Assembly (NCBI GenBank): GCA_029880625.1
Contig: JAOUOA010000054.1
Coordinates: 1 to 10,157 of the forward strand
Reading direction: 5' to 3'
Origin: Spirochaetia bacterium
GTDB taxonomy: Bacteria > Spirochaetota > Leptospiria > Leptospirales > Leptonemataceae
DNA: 10,157 nt
Both the position numbers and the translations under genes were made by a program. The notes below the pieces were generated by a model that was given only the letters and a program-made list of their open reading frames with translations, made no database searches and was not told where the DNA came from. Of this stretch, positions 1 through 6,070 are shown one piece after another (position 1 is the stretch's first letter; the number at the start of each line of letters is the position of its first letter).

Positions 1-112
1 GCTTCTCGGGAATTTCCCCCAAGCATACACGCATGTGGGCCTGATCCATGCTGCAACAACAATTGGAGAGCTTCTGGAAGCCCGGGACGGCAGGGTTCGC
101 GCCTGGAGCTGA
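1..112 (+). CDS. Glycoside hydrolase family 15 protein, C-terminal end (partial)
   Basis: An open frame enters from the left edge (first full codon at base 2) and stops with TGA at 110-112, giving about 36 residues. It reads LLGNFPQAYTHVGLIHAA and then a short tail ending in RAWS. The NFPQA-H-LI pattern is the hallmark of the C-terminal end of the GH15 (glucoamylase/trehalase-like) (alpha/alpha)6 barrel. Enzymes of this family release glucose from alpha-glucans or, in some bacteria, from trehalose. The stop overlaps the next start as TGATG, so the two genes are probably translationally coupled. A GH15 gene next to trehalose-phosphate synthase is a familiar bacterial arrangement and favours a role in trehalose or glycogen turnover. 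Substrate cannot be decided from this fragment, since the catalytic region lies outside the window. Confidence 0.8.
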   Translation, partial: LLGNFPQAYTHVGLIHAATTIGELLEARDGRVRAWS

Positions 113-2298
113 TGAGTAACAGACTATTAATTATTTCAAACAGACTGCCTGTAACCGTAAAAGCGGGTGAAAACGGACCGGAAGCCATTCCGTCTTCTGG
201 AGGACTGAGTACCGGGTTAAAAGGACCCTTTGAAAAATCCGGCGGCCTCTGGATCGGCTGGCCCGGAGATCTTTCTTCTTTCAATGATTCCGAAAAAAAG
301 AAAATCTATAAAGAACTGGATGATCTCAGGCTGGTTCCGGTAGATTTAACTGCTGAAGAAATCGAAGCCTACTATGAAAGATTTTCCAACGGAGTCATCT
401 GGCCTCTGTTTCATTATCTGCTCCATCTTCTGCCTGTTCATTTTGACGACTGGGATACCTATGTTCATGTAAATGAAAAATTTGCAGAAATCACAGCCAG
501 AGTGTATAGACCGGGTGATATCATCTGGATTCACGATTACCAGCTCTGTCTGGTTCCGTCGCTAATTCGCAAAAAAATCCCCGATGCAAGGATCGGATTT
601 TTTCTGCATATTCCGTTTCCCTCTTCAGAGGTTTTCCGCATTCTTCCAGCCCGCGAAGAAATTCTGGAAGGGATTCTCGGAGCAGATCTTGTCGGATTTC
701 ATACGTTTTCTTATATGCGGCATTTTTCATCCGCTCTGGTCCGAATCTCCGGAAAAGAACCTGCCATTAACCAGGTCTACCATGAAGGGCGGCATGTAAA
801 CCTGGGGATCTTCCCCATCAGTATTGACACAAAAAAATTCAGCGATCTTGCGCGAAGCAAAGAAGTTTCCGAGAAACTCAAGGAATTTAAAAATTCCACA
901 ACAGAAGAATTCATCATTCTTGGAATTGACAGACTGGATTATACAAAAGGAATCCGCAGAAGGCTTTTTTCTATTGAACGCTTCTTTGAAAATTATCCGG
1001 AATTCAGAGGCCGGGTCTGCTACATTCAGGTAGCGGTGCCCACCAGGGAAAATGTTGAAGCTTATGAAGAATTTCGCGATGAAATCAATCGCCTTGTCAG
1101 CGAAATTAACGGCAAATACGGAACGGTAAATACAACACCCATTCGGTATCTGTACCAGTCCTTTGATATCCATACGGTTGTTTCTCTGTACAGAGCTGCC
1201 GATGTCATGCTTGTAACCCCCATTCGGGACGGAATGAACCTTGTCGCAAAAGAATTTGTGGCAAGCCGGGTGGATGAAGACGGAGTTCTGATCCTCAGCG
1301 AATATGCCGGTGCATCTTCAGAACTGGGCGAAGCAGTCATCGTAAATCCTTACGATATTGACGAGGTGGCAGAAGCAATCCATTCCAGCATTATTATGCG
1401 TCCGGAAGAAAAAAGAATTCGCATGAAAGCCATGCGTGACAGAGTTTTTGCCCAGGACGTTCACTCCTGGGCAAATTCATTTATTGATAAACTGGAATCG
1501 CTTCTGGCAGGAGATATAGATACAAAAATGACATCACCGAATGAAATTGCTGAACAGATACGGGCTTCAAGGGGCGGGAAAAAACTCTGTCTTCTTTTGG
1601 ACTATGACGGAACCCTTGCCCCGTTTCAAAAAAGGCCTGAGCTGGCCTCTCCCACAAAATATTTAATGAAACTTCTTGAATCTCTGATGGGAAGAAAAGA
1701 TTTTCATGTAGGAATCATCAGCGGAAGAAAGAGAGAAACTCTGGAAGACTGGTTCGGCGGAACCAATCTTGAAATTTATGCAGAACATGGTCTCTGGGAA
1801 AGACGCGCCAATACAAAAGACTGGGTCGAACTCCAGGAGATCAATACAGAGTGGAAGGAAACCGTCCGCCCTCTCCTCGATTTGTTTTCACGTTCCACTC
1901 CGGGCGCTTTCATAGAAGAAAAAACTGCTTCTCTTGCCTGGCATTACCGGGCTGCAGAAAAAGAATTCGGCGCCGTACAGGCCAAAGAACTCATGATCCA
2001 TCTTCTGGAGACCTACAGCAACATTCCCGTGCAGGTTCTGCCCGGGAATAAGGTGATTGAAATCCGGATGCAGGGAGTCAACAAAGGCCTTGCCGTCGAT
2101 CAGCTTAAAACTGAGATGGAAGAAGAAGCCCTTTTTGTAGCAATCGGCGACGATCATACCGATGAAGATATGTTTGCCGCTCTGCCTGAAAACGGAATTT
2201 CAATCCGAGTCGGGACAGGCGAAAGCATCGCAAAGTATCGAATTTCTTCCAGCGATGCAGTTTATGATCTTCTGGAAATCATCTTAAAGTCAGCCTGA
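112..2298 (+). CDS. Bifunctional trehalose-6-phosphate synthase/phosphatase (OtsA-OtsB fusion)
   Basis: This 728-residue cytoplasmic enzyme should make trehalose in two steps: a nucleotide-glucose plus glucose-6-phosphate gives trehalose-6-phosphate, which is then dephosphorylated. Residues 1 to about 465 are a GT20 synthase. They show the glycine-rich loop SSGGLSTGLKG (28-38), NGVIWPLFHY (93-102), HDYQL (141-145), HIPFP (166-170), the R274/K279 pair in GIDRLDYTKGI, and RDGMNLVAKE (372-381), matching the substrate-binding motifs of E. coli OtsA. Residues from about 488 form a HAD-type phosphatase: DYDGT (497-501, nucleophile D497), ISGR (536-539), a lysine in PGNKVIEIR (K647), and GDDHTDED (679-686). 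All catalytic motifs in both halves are intact, so both activities are predicted. The ATG overlaps the stop of the GH15 gene, with GGAG three bases before it, so translation probably relies on coupling. The fused form is common in bacteria and eukaryotes. The donor (UDP-, ADP- or GDP-glucose) is not readable from the sequence. Confidence 0.96.
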   Translation: MSNRLLIISNRLPVTVKAGENGPEAIPSSGGLSTGLKGPFEKSGGLWIGWPGDLSSFNDSEKKKIYKELDDLRLVPVDLTAEEIEAYYERFSNGVIWPLFHYLLHLLPVHFDDWDTYVHVNEKFAEITARVYRPGDIIWIHDYQLCLVPSLIRKKIPDARIGFFLHIPFPSSEVFRILPAREEILEGILGADLVGFHTFSYMRHFSSALVRISGKEPAINQVYHEGRHVNLGIFPISIDTKKFSDLARSKEVSEKLKEFKNSTTEEFIILGIDRLDYTKGIRRRLFSIERFFENYPEFRGRVCYIQVAVPTRENVEAYEEFRDEINRLVSEINGKYGTVNTTPIRYLYQSFDIHTVVSLYRAADVMLVTPIRDGMNLVAKEFVASRVDEDGVLILSEYAGASSELGEAVIVNPYDIDEVAEAIHSSIIMRPEEKRIRMKAMRDRVFAQDVHSWANSFIDKLESLLAGDIDTKMTSPNEIAEQIRASRGGKKLCLLLDYDGTLAPFQKRPELASPTKYLMKLLESLMGRKDFHVGIISGRKRETLEDWFGGTNLEIYAEHGLWERRANTKDWVELQEINTEWKETVRPLLDLFSRSTPGAFIEEKTASLAWHYRAAEKEFGAVQAKELMIHLLETYSNIPVQVLPGNKVIEIRMQGVNKGLAVDQLKTEMEEEALFVAIGDDHTDEDMFAALPENGISIRVGTGESIAKYRISSSDAVYDLLEIILKSA

Positions 2299-2733
2299 TT
2301 CTCCGGCAAAAATGGCAGAAATTTTACTGCAGAATTGATTTATTTTCTCTTTGCTTACCAGGGAAGAATCATCCCTCAAAAAAATATTCGGTCCTCTTCT
2401 GTTTCCCGGGACTTCACGGGTCCTTGGAATCAGATGGAAATGGATGTGCCGAACCTGTTCGGAAAAACAGACACGGTAGACTCTTTCCGCAGAAAAATCC
2501 ATTTCCAGAATTCCGGTAATTTTTTTTTCAATTTGGTAAAGTTCAGCAAGTTCTTCGTCTGAAAGACCGCTCTGGCTTTCTGCATGTTTGAGAGGTACGA
2601 TGATAATCCAGCCTTCAATATCAATGGGAGGCTGGTGATGGATCACCATAAAATTTTTGGATTTGTAAATCATCCCTCCTGCAATCGCTTCCGGATTTAA
2701 TGCCAGTGCGCACAGAACACAGGATTCAGTCAT
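2290..2733 (-). CDS. HIT-family (histidine triad) nucleotide hydrolase/transferase
   Basis: This 147-residue protein begins MTESCVLC and carries the histidine triad RHIHFHLIPR (H96, H98, H100), the signature of HIT hydrolases that act on AMP-linked phosphoramidates or dinucleoside polyphosphates. C5 and C8 form a CxxC that in many HIT proteins helps bind zinc. The core WIIIVPLKHAES (42-53) is the usual beta-strand and helix before the triad. The frame is open for 29 more codons upstream, but those lie inside the preceding gene, and the ATG at 2733 has AAAGGA eight bases before it, so this start is chosen. The start overlaps the stop of the lipoprotein gene (ATGACTGA). At its 3' end the gene overlaps the trehalose gene by 9 bases. 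The substrate is unknown; it may be a housekeeping hydrolase merely carried in this operon. Confidence 0.9.
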   Translation of the reverse strand: MTESCVLCALALNPEAIAGGMIYKSKNFMVIHHQPPIDIEGWIIIVPLKHAESQSGLSDEELAELYQIEKKITGILEMDFSAERVYRVCFSEQVRHIHFHLIPRTREVPGNRRGPNIFLRDDSSLVSKEKINQFCSKISAIFAGESG

Positions 2734-3583
2734 TTTTAATATCCTTTGCACAGCGAAACCCAAAATGATGATAGGGCTTGTTCTGAGGATAATGAGGCCT
2801 TCGGTTTGATCCTCTTGCAAACTCAGATGACCACCACCAGGAACCGCCTTTTACGATTTTTTCTTTATGCCCGGGACATCGTTCGGCGCCCTGGCAGGGA
2901 CCTTTCGGATTTTCCCCCGTGCAGGATTCGCCGCAGGCGGCGTAATTTTCACTGTACCAGTCATTTACCCATTCCCAGGAATTTCCCGCCATGTCATAAA
3001 GTCCGTATCTACCGGAAGGTCGCGATTTTACATCCCATGTTTTTCCGGTTCCGCATCCCTTTTCTTTTTCTTTGATAATTGAATTTTTACAGTTCGCAGG
3101 CTGATTTCCCCAGGGAAACAAATCTCCCCTGTCGCCTCTTGCCGCTTTTTCCCATTCTGCTTCTGTGGGAAGACGTTTGCTTTTCCAGAGGCAAAAGTCT
3201 CTTGCCTGAAACCAGGAAAGGCCGAGCATGGGCATATTCGGTCCGTCATACCCTCTGTAATTCGGTCCTGCCTTGCTGCATGCTCCTTTCTTATAGCATT
3301 CCTGATACTGCGAATACGTGACTTCTGTTTCATCCATAAAAAAAGCGCTGACATAAACGTTCATCTGCGGAGTTTCATCATGAATGATTTTTTGCGTATC
3401 TTCATTTACTGAAGGTTTGTCCGATCCGCGAATGAAATTTCCTCCCGGAATGCATTTCATATCGGAAGGGATCTTTGCTTTTCTGCAGTCCGGTTCTCCG
3501 GGCGCAGAAACCTGAAAGCAGTGAATCAAAAGAAAAAATGATGATAATAACATTACTGCAAAAGAAAAATGCACCGGTCTCAT
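2726..3583 (-). CDS. FGE/SUMF1-fold lipoprotein, probably not a sulfatase activator
   Basis: From the ATG at 3583 the protein has 285 residues. It opens with MRP, a hydrophobic stretch and LLIHC, a plausible spirochaetal lipoprotein signal with C22 as the lipidated residue. Histidine just before the cysteine is unusual, so membrane anchoring is likely rather than certain. The rest is a formylglycine-generating-enzyme fold (C-lectin-like): MKCIPGG (42-48), MDETEVTYSQY (83-93), KRLPTEAEWEKAARG (136-150), YGLYDMAGNSWEW (193-205), VKGGSW (244-249) and GFRCA (275-279). The paired catalytic cysteines of true FGE, which follow the GGS motif, are replaced by W and A in my alignment by eye, so sulfatase maturation is not expected. 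Many other cysteines suggest disulfides outside the cytoplasm. An upstream TTG at 3628 is possible, but the ATG has AAAGAGG nine bases before it and starts right at the signal peptide. It is the first gene of a two-gene operon with the HIT gene. Confidence 0.85.
   Translation of the reverse strand: MRPVHFSFAVMLLSSFFLLIHCFQVSAPGEPDCRKAKIPSDMKCIPGGNFIRGSDKPSVNEDTQKIIHDETPQMNVYVSAFFMDETEVTYSQYQECYKKGACSKAGPNYRGYDGPNMPMLGLSWFQARDFCLWKSKRLPTEAEWEKAARGDRGDLFPWGNQPANCKNSIIKEKEKGCGTGKTWDVKSRPSGRYGLYDMAGNSWEWVNDWYSENYAACGESCTGENPKGPCQGAERCPGHKEKIVKGGSWWWSSEFARGSNRRPHYPQNKPYHHFGFRCAKDIKND
2742..2747 (-). promoter_or_regulatory. Ribosome binding site of the HIT gene
   Basis: On the - strand this reads AAAGGA, eight bases before the ATG at 2733. 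It lies inside the end of the upstream lipoprotein gene and settles the HIT start in favour of MTESC over the longer open frame. Confidence 0.7.
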
Positions 3584-3592
3584 TATTTCGAA

Positions 3593-3599
3593 CCTCTTT
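3593..3599 (-). promoter_or_regulatory. Ribosome binding site of the FGE-fold lipoprotein gene
   Basis: On the - strand this reads AAAGAGG, nine bases before the ATG at 3583. It supports the start at the signal peptide rather than the TTG codon at 3628. Confidence 0.65.
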
Positions 3600-3841
3600 A
3601 ACTTAAACTCTGAAGGCAGACGTTGCAAGGAGGAACTCGGTTCTTATAAAATCATTGCACTGCAAAATATTGTTATTAAAAAATTTAGTTCTGCTTCAAA
3701 AGAACAGTTTTCTGCATTATGACACCCTGACTGAAATTCAAATCTGCCTTCACTCACTGTACAACTGTCAAACTCATTCAGCAGTTTCTATACACAACAA
3801 TAATTTTCGGTTAAATCAGATGGGTGATGCTGAAATTCGAA

Positions 3842-3860
3842 AATATTTTCTTAAAATATT
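3842..3860. repeat. Perfect AT-only inverted repeat
   Basis: AATATTTT and AAAATATT are exact reverse complements (8 bases each) around a CTT loop. There are no G-C pairs in the arms, so as an RNA hairpin it would be weak. As DNA it could be a protein-binding dyad or simply a result of the AT-rich background. It sits about 190 bases before the glycosyltransferase start. Confidence 0.5.
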
Positions 3861-4041
3861 CAAAAGCGGCTCAGAAAAAACTGTTACTTTTTTTATGGAC
3901 ACAGAACAAGATAACTATGATGCAGATCAGAAAACATAAAATGCTTATAACCGGAAGCTCCCTGTCCTCAATGGGCGAGGCAAATGAGCATCCTTCATTA
4001 TTTCTTTCTTAAAATACTTAATGAAAATGTTTTTTTATTCT

Positions 4042-4046
4042 GGAGG
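4042..4046 (+). promoter_or_regulatory. Ribosome binding site of the glycosyltransferase gene
   Basis: GGAGG lies five bases before a GTG (4052) and eleven before an ATG (4058). The spacing slightly favours the GTG; the two starts differ by only two residues. Confidence 0.7.
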
Positions 4047-4051
4047 CAAAA

Positions 4052-4813
4052 GTGCATATGAAAAGGCAGAATAAAAGTGATTCACTCAGTGTCCTGATTC
4101 CGGTTTATAATGAAGAAAAAACTGTATGCACTGTATTAAAAAAACTGATTTCGCTAAACCATGTAGATGAAATCATCGTAGTGGATGACTGCTCGGAAGA
4201 TTCCAGCATTCAAATGATTAAAACAATTCAATCAAAAAAAATCAAGTTTTACGAACATAAGAAAAACCAGGGGAAAACGGCCGCCATTAAAACCGCCCTT
4301 TCACATGCTACGGGAAAGATCATCATTATTCAGGATGCGGACCTTGAATACGATCCCGATGAAATCAAAGATGTAATTGAGCCCATTATTTCGGGTTATG
4401 CAGATGTAGTTTACGGAAGCAGATTTCTTGTAAAAAAAACATCCAGAGTTCTTTTTTACTACCATTATTTAGCCAACAAATTTCTTACAACGCTTTCAAA
4501 TCTGCTGACAAATCTGAATATGACGGATATTGAAACATGTTATAAGGCCTTTCGATCACCCATTATAAAACATATGCCCCTTTCAAGCAGAGGTTTCGGA
4601 ATGGAGGTTGAAATCACAGCAATGATTTCCAGGCTGCCGATCAGAATTTTCGAAGTTCCCATTTCCTATTACGGAAGGACTTATAGTGAAGGGAAAAAAA
4701 TTGGTATGAAGGACGGATTCATGGCGATATGGTACATCCTTTATTACAATATCCTTTCTGTAAGATCCGGGGAAAGCCGCCGGTATTTTCAAAAGGTCCT
4801 CGACGAGTTATAA
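4052..4813 (+). CDS. Family 2 glycosyltransferase, polyprenyl-phosphate sugar synthase type
   Basis: This 253-residue GT-A enzyme starts its catalytic domain with LSVLIPVYNEE (12-22). It continues with EIIVVDDCSEDSS (40-52), NQGKTAAIKTAL (72-83), the metal-binding QDADLEYDP (94-102, D95 and D97) and VVYGSRF (119-125). The later motifs ETCYKAFR (161-168), GFGMEVEIT (181-189) and VPISYYGRTYSEGKKIG (202-218) are typical of dolichol- or undecaprenyl-phosphate mannose/glucose synthases. The expected reaction moves a sugar from a nucleotide donor to a lipid phosphate at the inner face of the membrane. Unlike many relatives it has no C-terminal membrane segments. The next gene, nine bases downstream, encodes a GtrA-type membrane domain that could supply the missing transport step. 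The sugar is not predictable. A GTG start is used here; ATG at 4058 is the alternative. The gene is visibly richer in A and T than the trehalose gene. Confidence 0.9.
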   Translation: MHMKRQNKSDSLSVLIPVYNEEKTVCTVLKKLISLNHVDEIIVVDDCSEDSSIQMIKTIQSKKIKFYEHKKNQGKTAAIKTALSHATGKIIIIQDADLEYDPDEIKDVIEPIISGYADVVYGSRFLVKKTSRVLFYYHYLANKFLTTLSNLLTNLNMTDIETCYKAFRSPIIKHMPLSSRGFGMEVEITAMISRLPIRIFEVPISYYGRTYSEGKKIGMKDGFMAIWYILYYNILSVRSGESRRYFQKVLDEL

Positions 4814-4816
4814 GGA
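4812..4816 (+). promoter_or_regulatory. Ribosome binding site supporting a TTG start
   Basis: AAGGA overlaps the TAA stop of the glycosyltransferase (TAAGGA) and lies six bases before the TTG at 4823. It is the best support for that non-ATG start and for coupled translation of the pair. Confidence 0.65.
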
Positions 4817-4822
4817 AGACAA

Positions 4823-5983
4823 TTGAAATTTCTTCAGAAAATTATATTTCTTTTTGCCGGGAAACATTATAGGTACATCATCAGCGGACTGATAATTTTT
4901 TTTCTGAATCTTCTGATTGCTAAGTTTGTTTTCTCTTTTTCTATTTTTACGGAAAGCATATTGATGTTAAATCTGGGAAATATTCTCGCGACTGAAACAG
5001 CATTTTTAATTTCATTTCCTATTCATAAATTTTTCACATGGCTTGAGGGGATTGAGGATTTCTTTGTCAAGCTTCTTAAATTTCATGTTGTTTCTGTTGT
5101 TTCCTTCTTAATCCGCTATCTTATTTTTTTTATTTTAACCCTGGCCGGTCTTGACTGGCTCCCTTCTACATTGATGAGCATGTTAATGATTATTCTAATC
5201 AATTTTATAGGCTTTGACAGATATGTTTTCCGAAAAAAAGAAAATGCCCTCCCAAATAGCGATGCCTACGCGGAAAACGGTGGCGGAACTGAAATTCTGG
5301 AAACAATTGAAGAGGCAAAAAATTACAACACCTGGCTCTGTGAAAAAATTGAAGATTATCTGGGGATGAAAAATATTGAATTGGGAGCGGGTACAGGTAC
5401 GCTTTCTGAAATCCTCTCCGAAAAATACGAGCTGGAGCTTTTTGAAGTGTCCGGATTGAATCTTGTGAAATTAAAAAAACGATTTTCTAAAAATAAAAAC
5501 ATCAAAGGAATCTACGGAGATATTTTAAAGCATCATAAATTCGAAATCTACGACTGCATTTACTCCTCGAATGTTCTCGAGCATATCGAAAATGACGACG
5601 CCGTTGTGGAACATTCACTGAGGCTTCTGAAAAAAGGCGGATTTTTTGTAGCCCTTGTTCCGGCCATGCCGATTCTTTATTCAAAAGTGGATTCTAAACT
5701 GGGTCATTTTCGAAGATACAGCCGCAAAGATAAAAAAAGGTTCCTGAACCTTGAGATGCTGAAAACCGGCAATGCAGAGCTGCTCCGCTTTTCATACTTC
5801 AATCCCGTGGGTGCTCTGGGTTGGTTCATAAAAATGAAGATTTTGAAAAGTGATACCATTCGCGCTTCTGACGCAATGATCATGAATTTACTGATTCCCT
5901 ATATTTCAATTCTTGATTATCTTCCTCTGCCGTTCGGTCAGAGCATTCTGATTGTCATTCAAAAGAAAATACAATCTATTTGA
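4823..5983 (+). CDS. GtrA-like membrane domain fused to a class I SAM-dependent methyltransferase
   Basis: This protein has 386 residues. Residues about 1-135 form a GtrA-like domain: HYRYIISGLIIFFLNLLIAK opens the first of about four hydrophobic segments (roughly 17-36, 46-66, 86-108, 114-131), and the domain ends FIGFDRYVFRKK, the usual GtrA exit. GtrA proteins are thought to help move lipid-linked sugars across the membrane. After a linker, residues about 160-386 are a Rossmann methyltransferase: EEAKNYNTWL (163-172), SAM motif I ELGAGTGTLS (186-195), an acidic E208, YDCIYSSNVLEHIEND (243-258), LLKKGGFFVALVPA (268-281) and LGHFRRYSRKD (293-303). Relatives of this methyltransferase are often fused to or next to family 2 glycosyltransferases, which fits the gene just upstream. 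The frame is uninterrupted across the junction, so the fusion looks genuine. The start is TTG with a good ribosome site. The methyl acceptor is unknown; a sugar or lipid-linked sugar is a guess. Confidence 0.85.
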   Translation: MKFLQKIIFLFAGKHYRYIISGLIIFFLNLLIAKFVFSFSIFTESILMLNLGNILATETAFLISFPIHKFFTWLEGIEDFFVKLLKFHVVSVVSFLIRYLIFFILTLAGLDWLPSTLMSMLMIILINFIGFDRYVFRKKENALPNSDAYAENGGGTEILETIEEAKNYNTWLCEKIEDYLGMKNIELGAGTGTLSEILSEKYELELFEVSGLNLVKLKKRFSKNKNIKGIYGDILKHHKFEIYDCIYSSNVLEHIENDDAVVEHSLRLLKKGGFFVALVPAMPILYSKVDSKLGHFRRYSRKDKKRFLNLEMLKTGNAELLRFSYFNPVGALGWFIKMKILKSDTIRASDAMIMNLLIPYISILDYLPLPFGQSILIVIQKKIQSI

Positions 5984-6050
5984 AAAATTCAGAAATGAAT
6001 GAATGGTAAGATACGAAGACATCTTTAGCAGCATATTTTACCGATGCTTT

Positions 6051-6068
6051 TAAAAAGGGGGCAGCCCC
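6051..6068 (-). terminator. Possible weak terminator of htpG
   Basis: Read on the - strand just after the htpG stop, GGGG and CCCC form a 4-bp stem around CTGC, followed by TTTTT. The stem is short for an intrinsic terminator, so this is tentative. On the + strand the same 87-base gap offers only GCAT/ATGC (6031-6047) followed by TTTT as a terminator for the methyltransferase gene. Confidence 0.35.
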
Positions 6069-6070
6069 AA

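Larger units (their letters stand above)
3584..4051. other. AT-rich intergenic region between divergent operons
   Basis: About 470 bases separate the - strand lipoprotein/HIT operon from the + strand glycosyltransferase pair, so promoters for both should lie here. I see no convincing sigma-70 pair in either direction. There is a small dyad TTGCA-C-TGCAA at 3655-3665, placed where it could act on the lipoprotein promoter, and a longer AT-only dyad at 3842-3860. Short open frames exist (for example 3655-3939 and 3824-4012 on +). They begin at weak starts, lack ribosome sites and resemble no family I know, so I do not call a gene. No tRNA-like or terminator-like GC hairpin was seen. Confidence 0.6.

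Noticed and set aside
727..1173. A 148-codon open frame on - opposite the trehalose enzyme
   Set aside because: It lies wholly within the motif-rich synthase domain on the other strand and has no recognisable domain or ribosome site; it is a shadow of that gene.
2734..2820. A 29-residue N-terminal extension of the HIT protein
   Set aside because: It lies inside the upstream lipoprotein gene, and the internal ATG at 2733 has a well-placed ribosome site and the normal HIT N-terminus.
3896..3921. TGGACA and TATGAT as a promoter for the glycosyltransferase gene
   Set aside because: The two boxes are good matches, but the spacer is only 14 bases, too short for a standard sigma-70 promoter.
3655..3939. 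A 94-codon open frame on + in the intergenic region, and the overlapping frame 3824-4012
   Set aside because: The first starts at TTG, neither has a clear ribosome site, the compositions are erratic, they resemble no family I know, and both cover the AT-only dyad. Chance frames in AT-rich DNA are the simpler reading.
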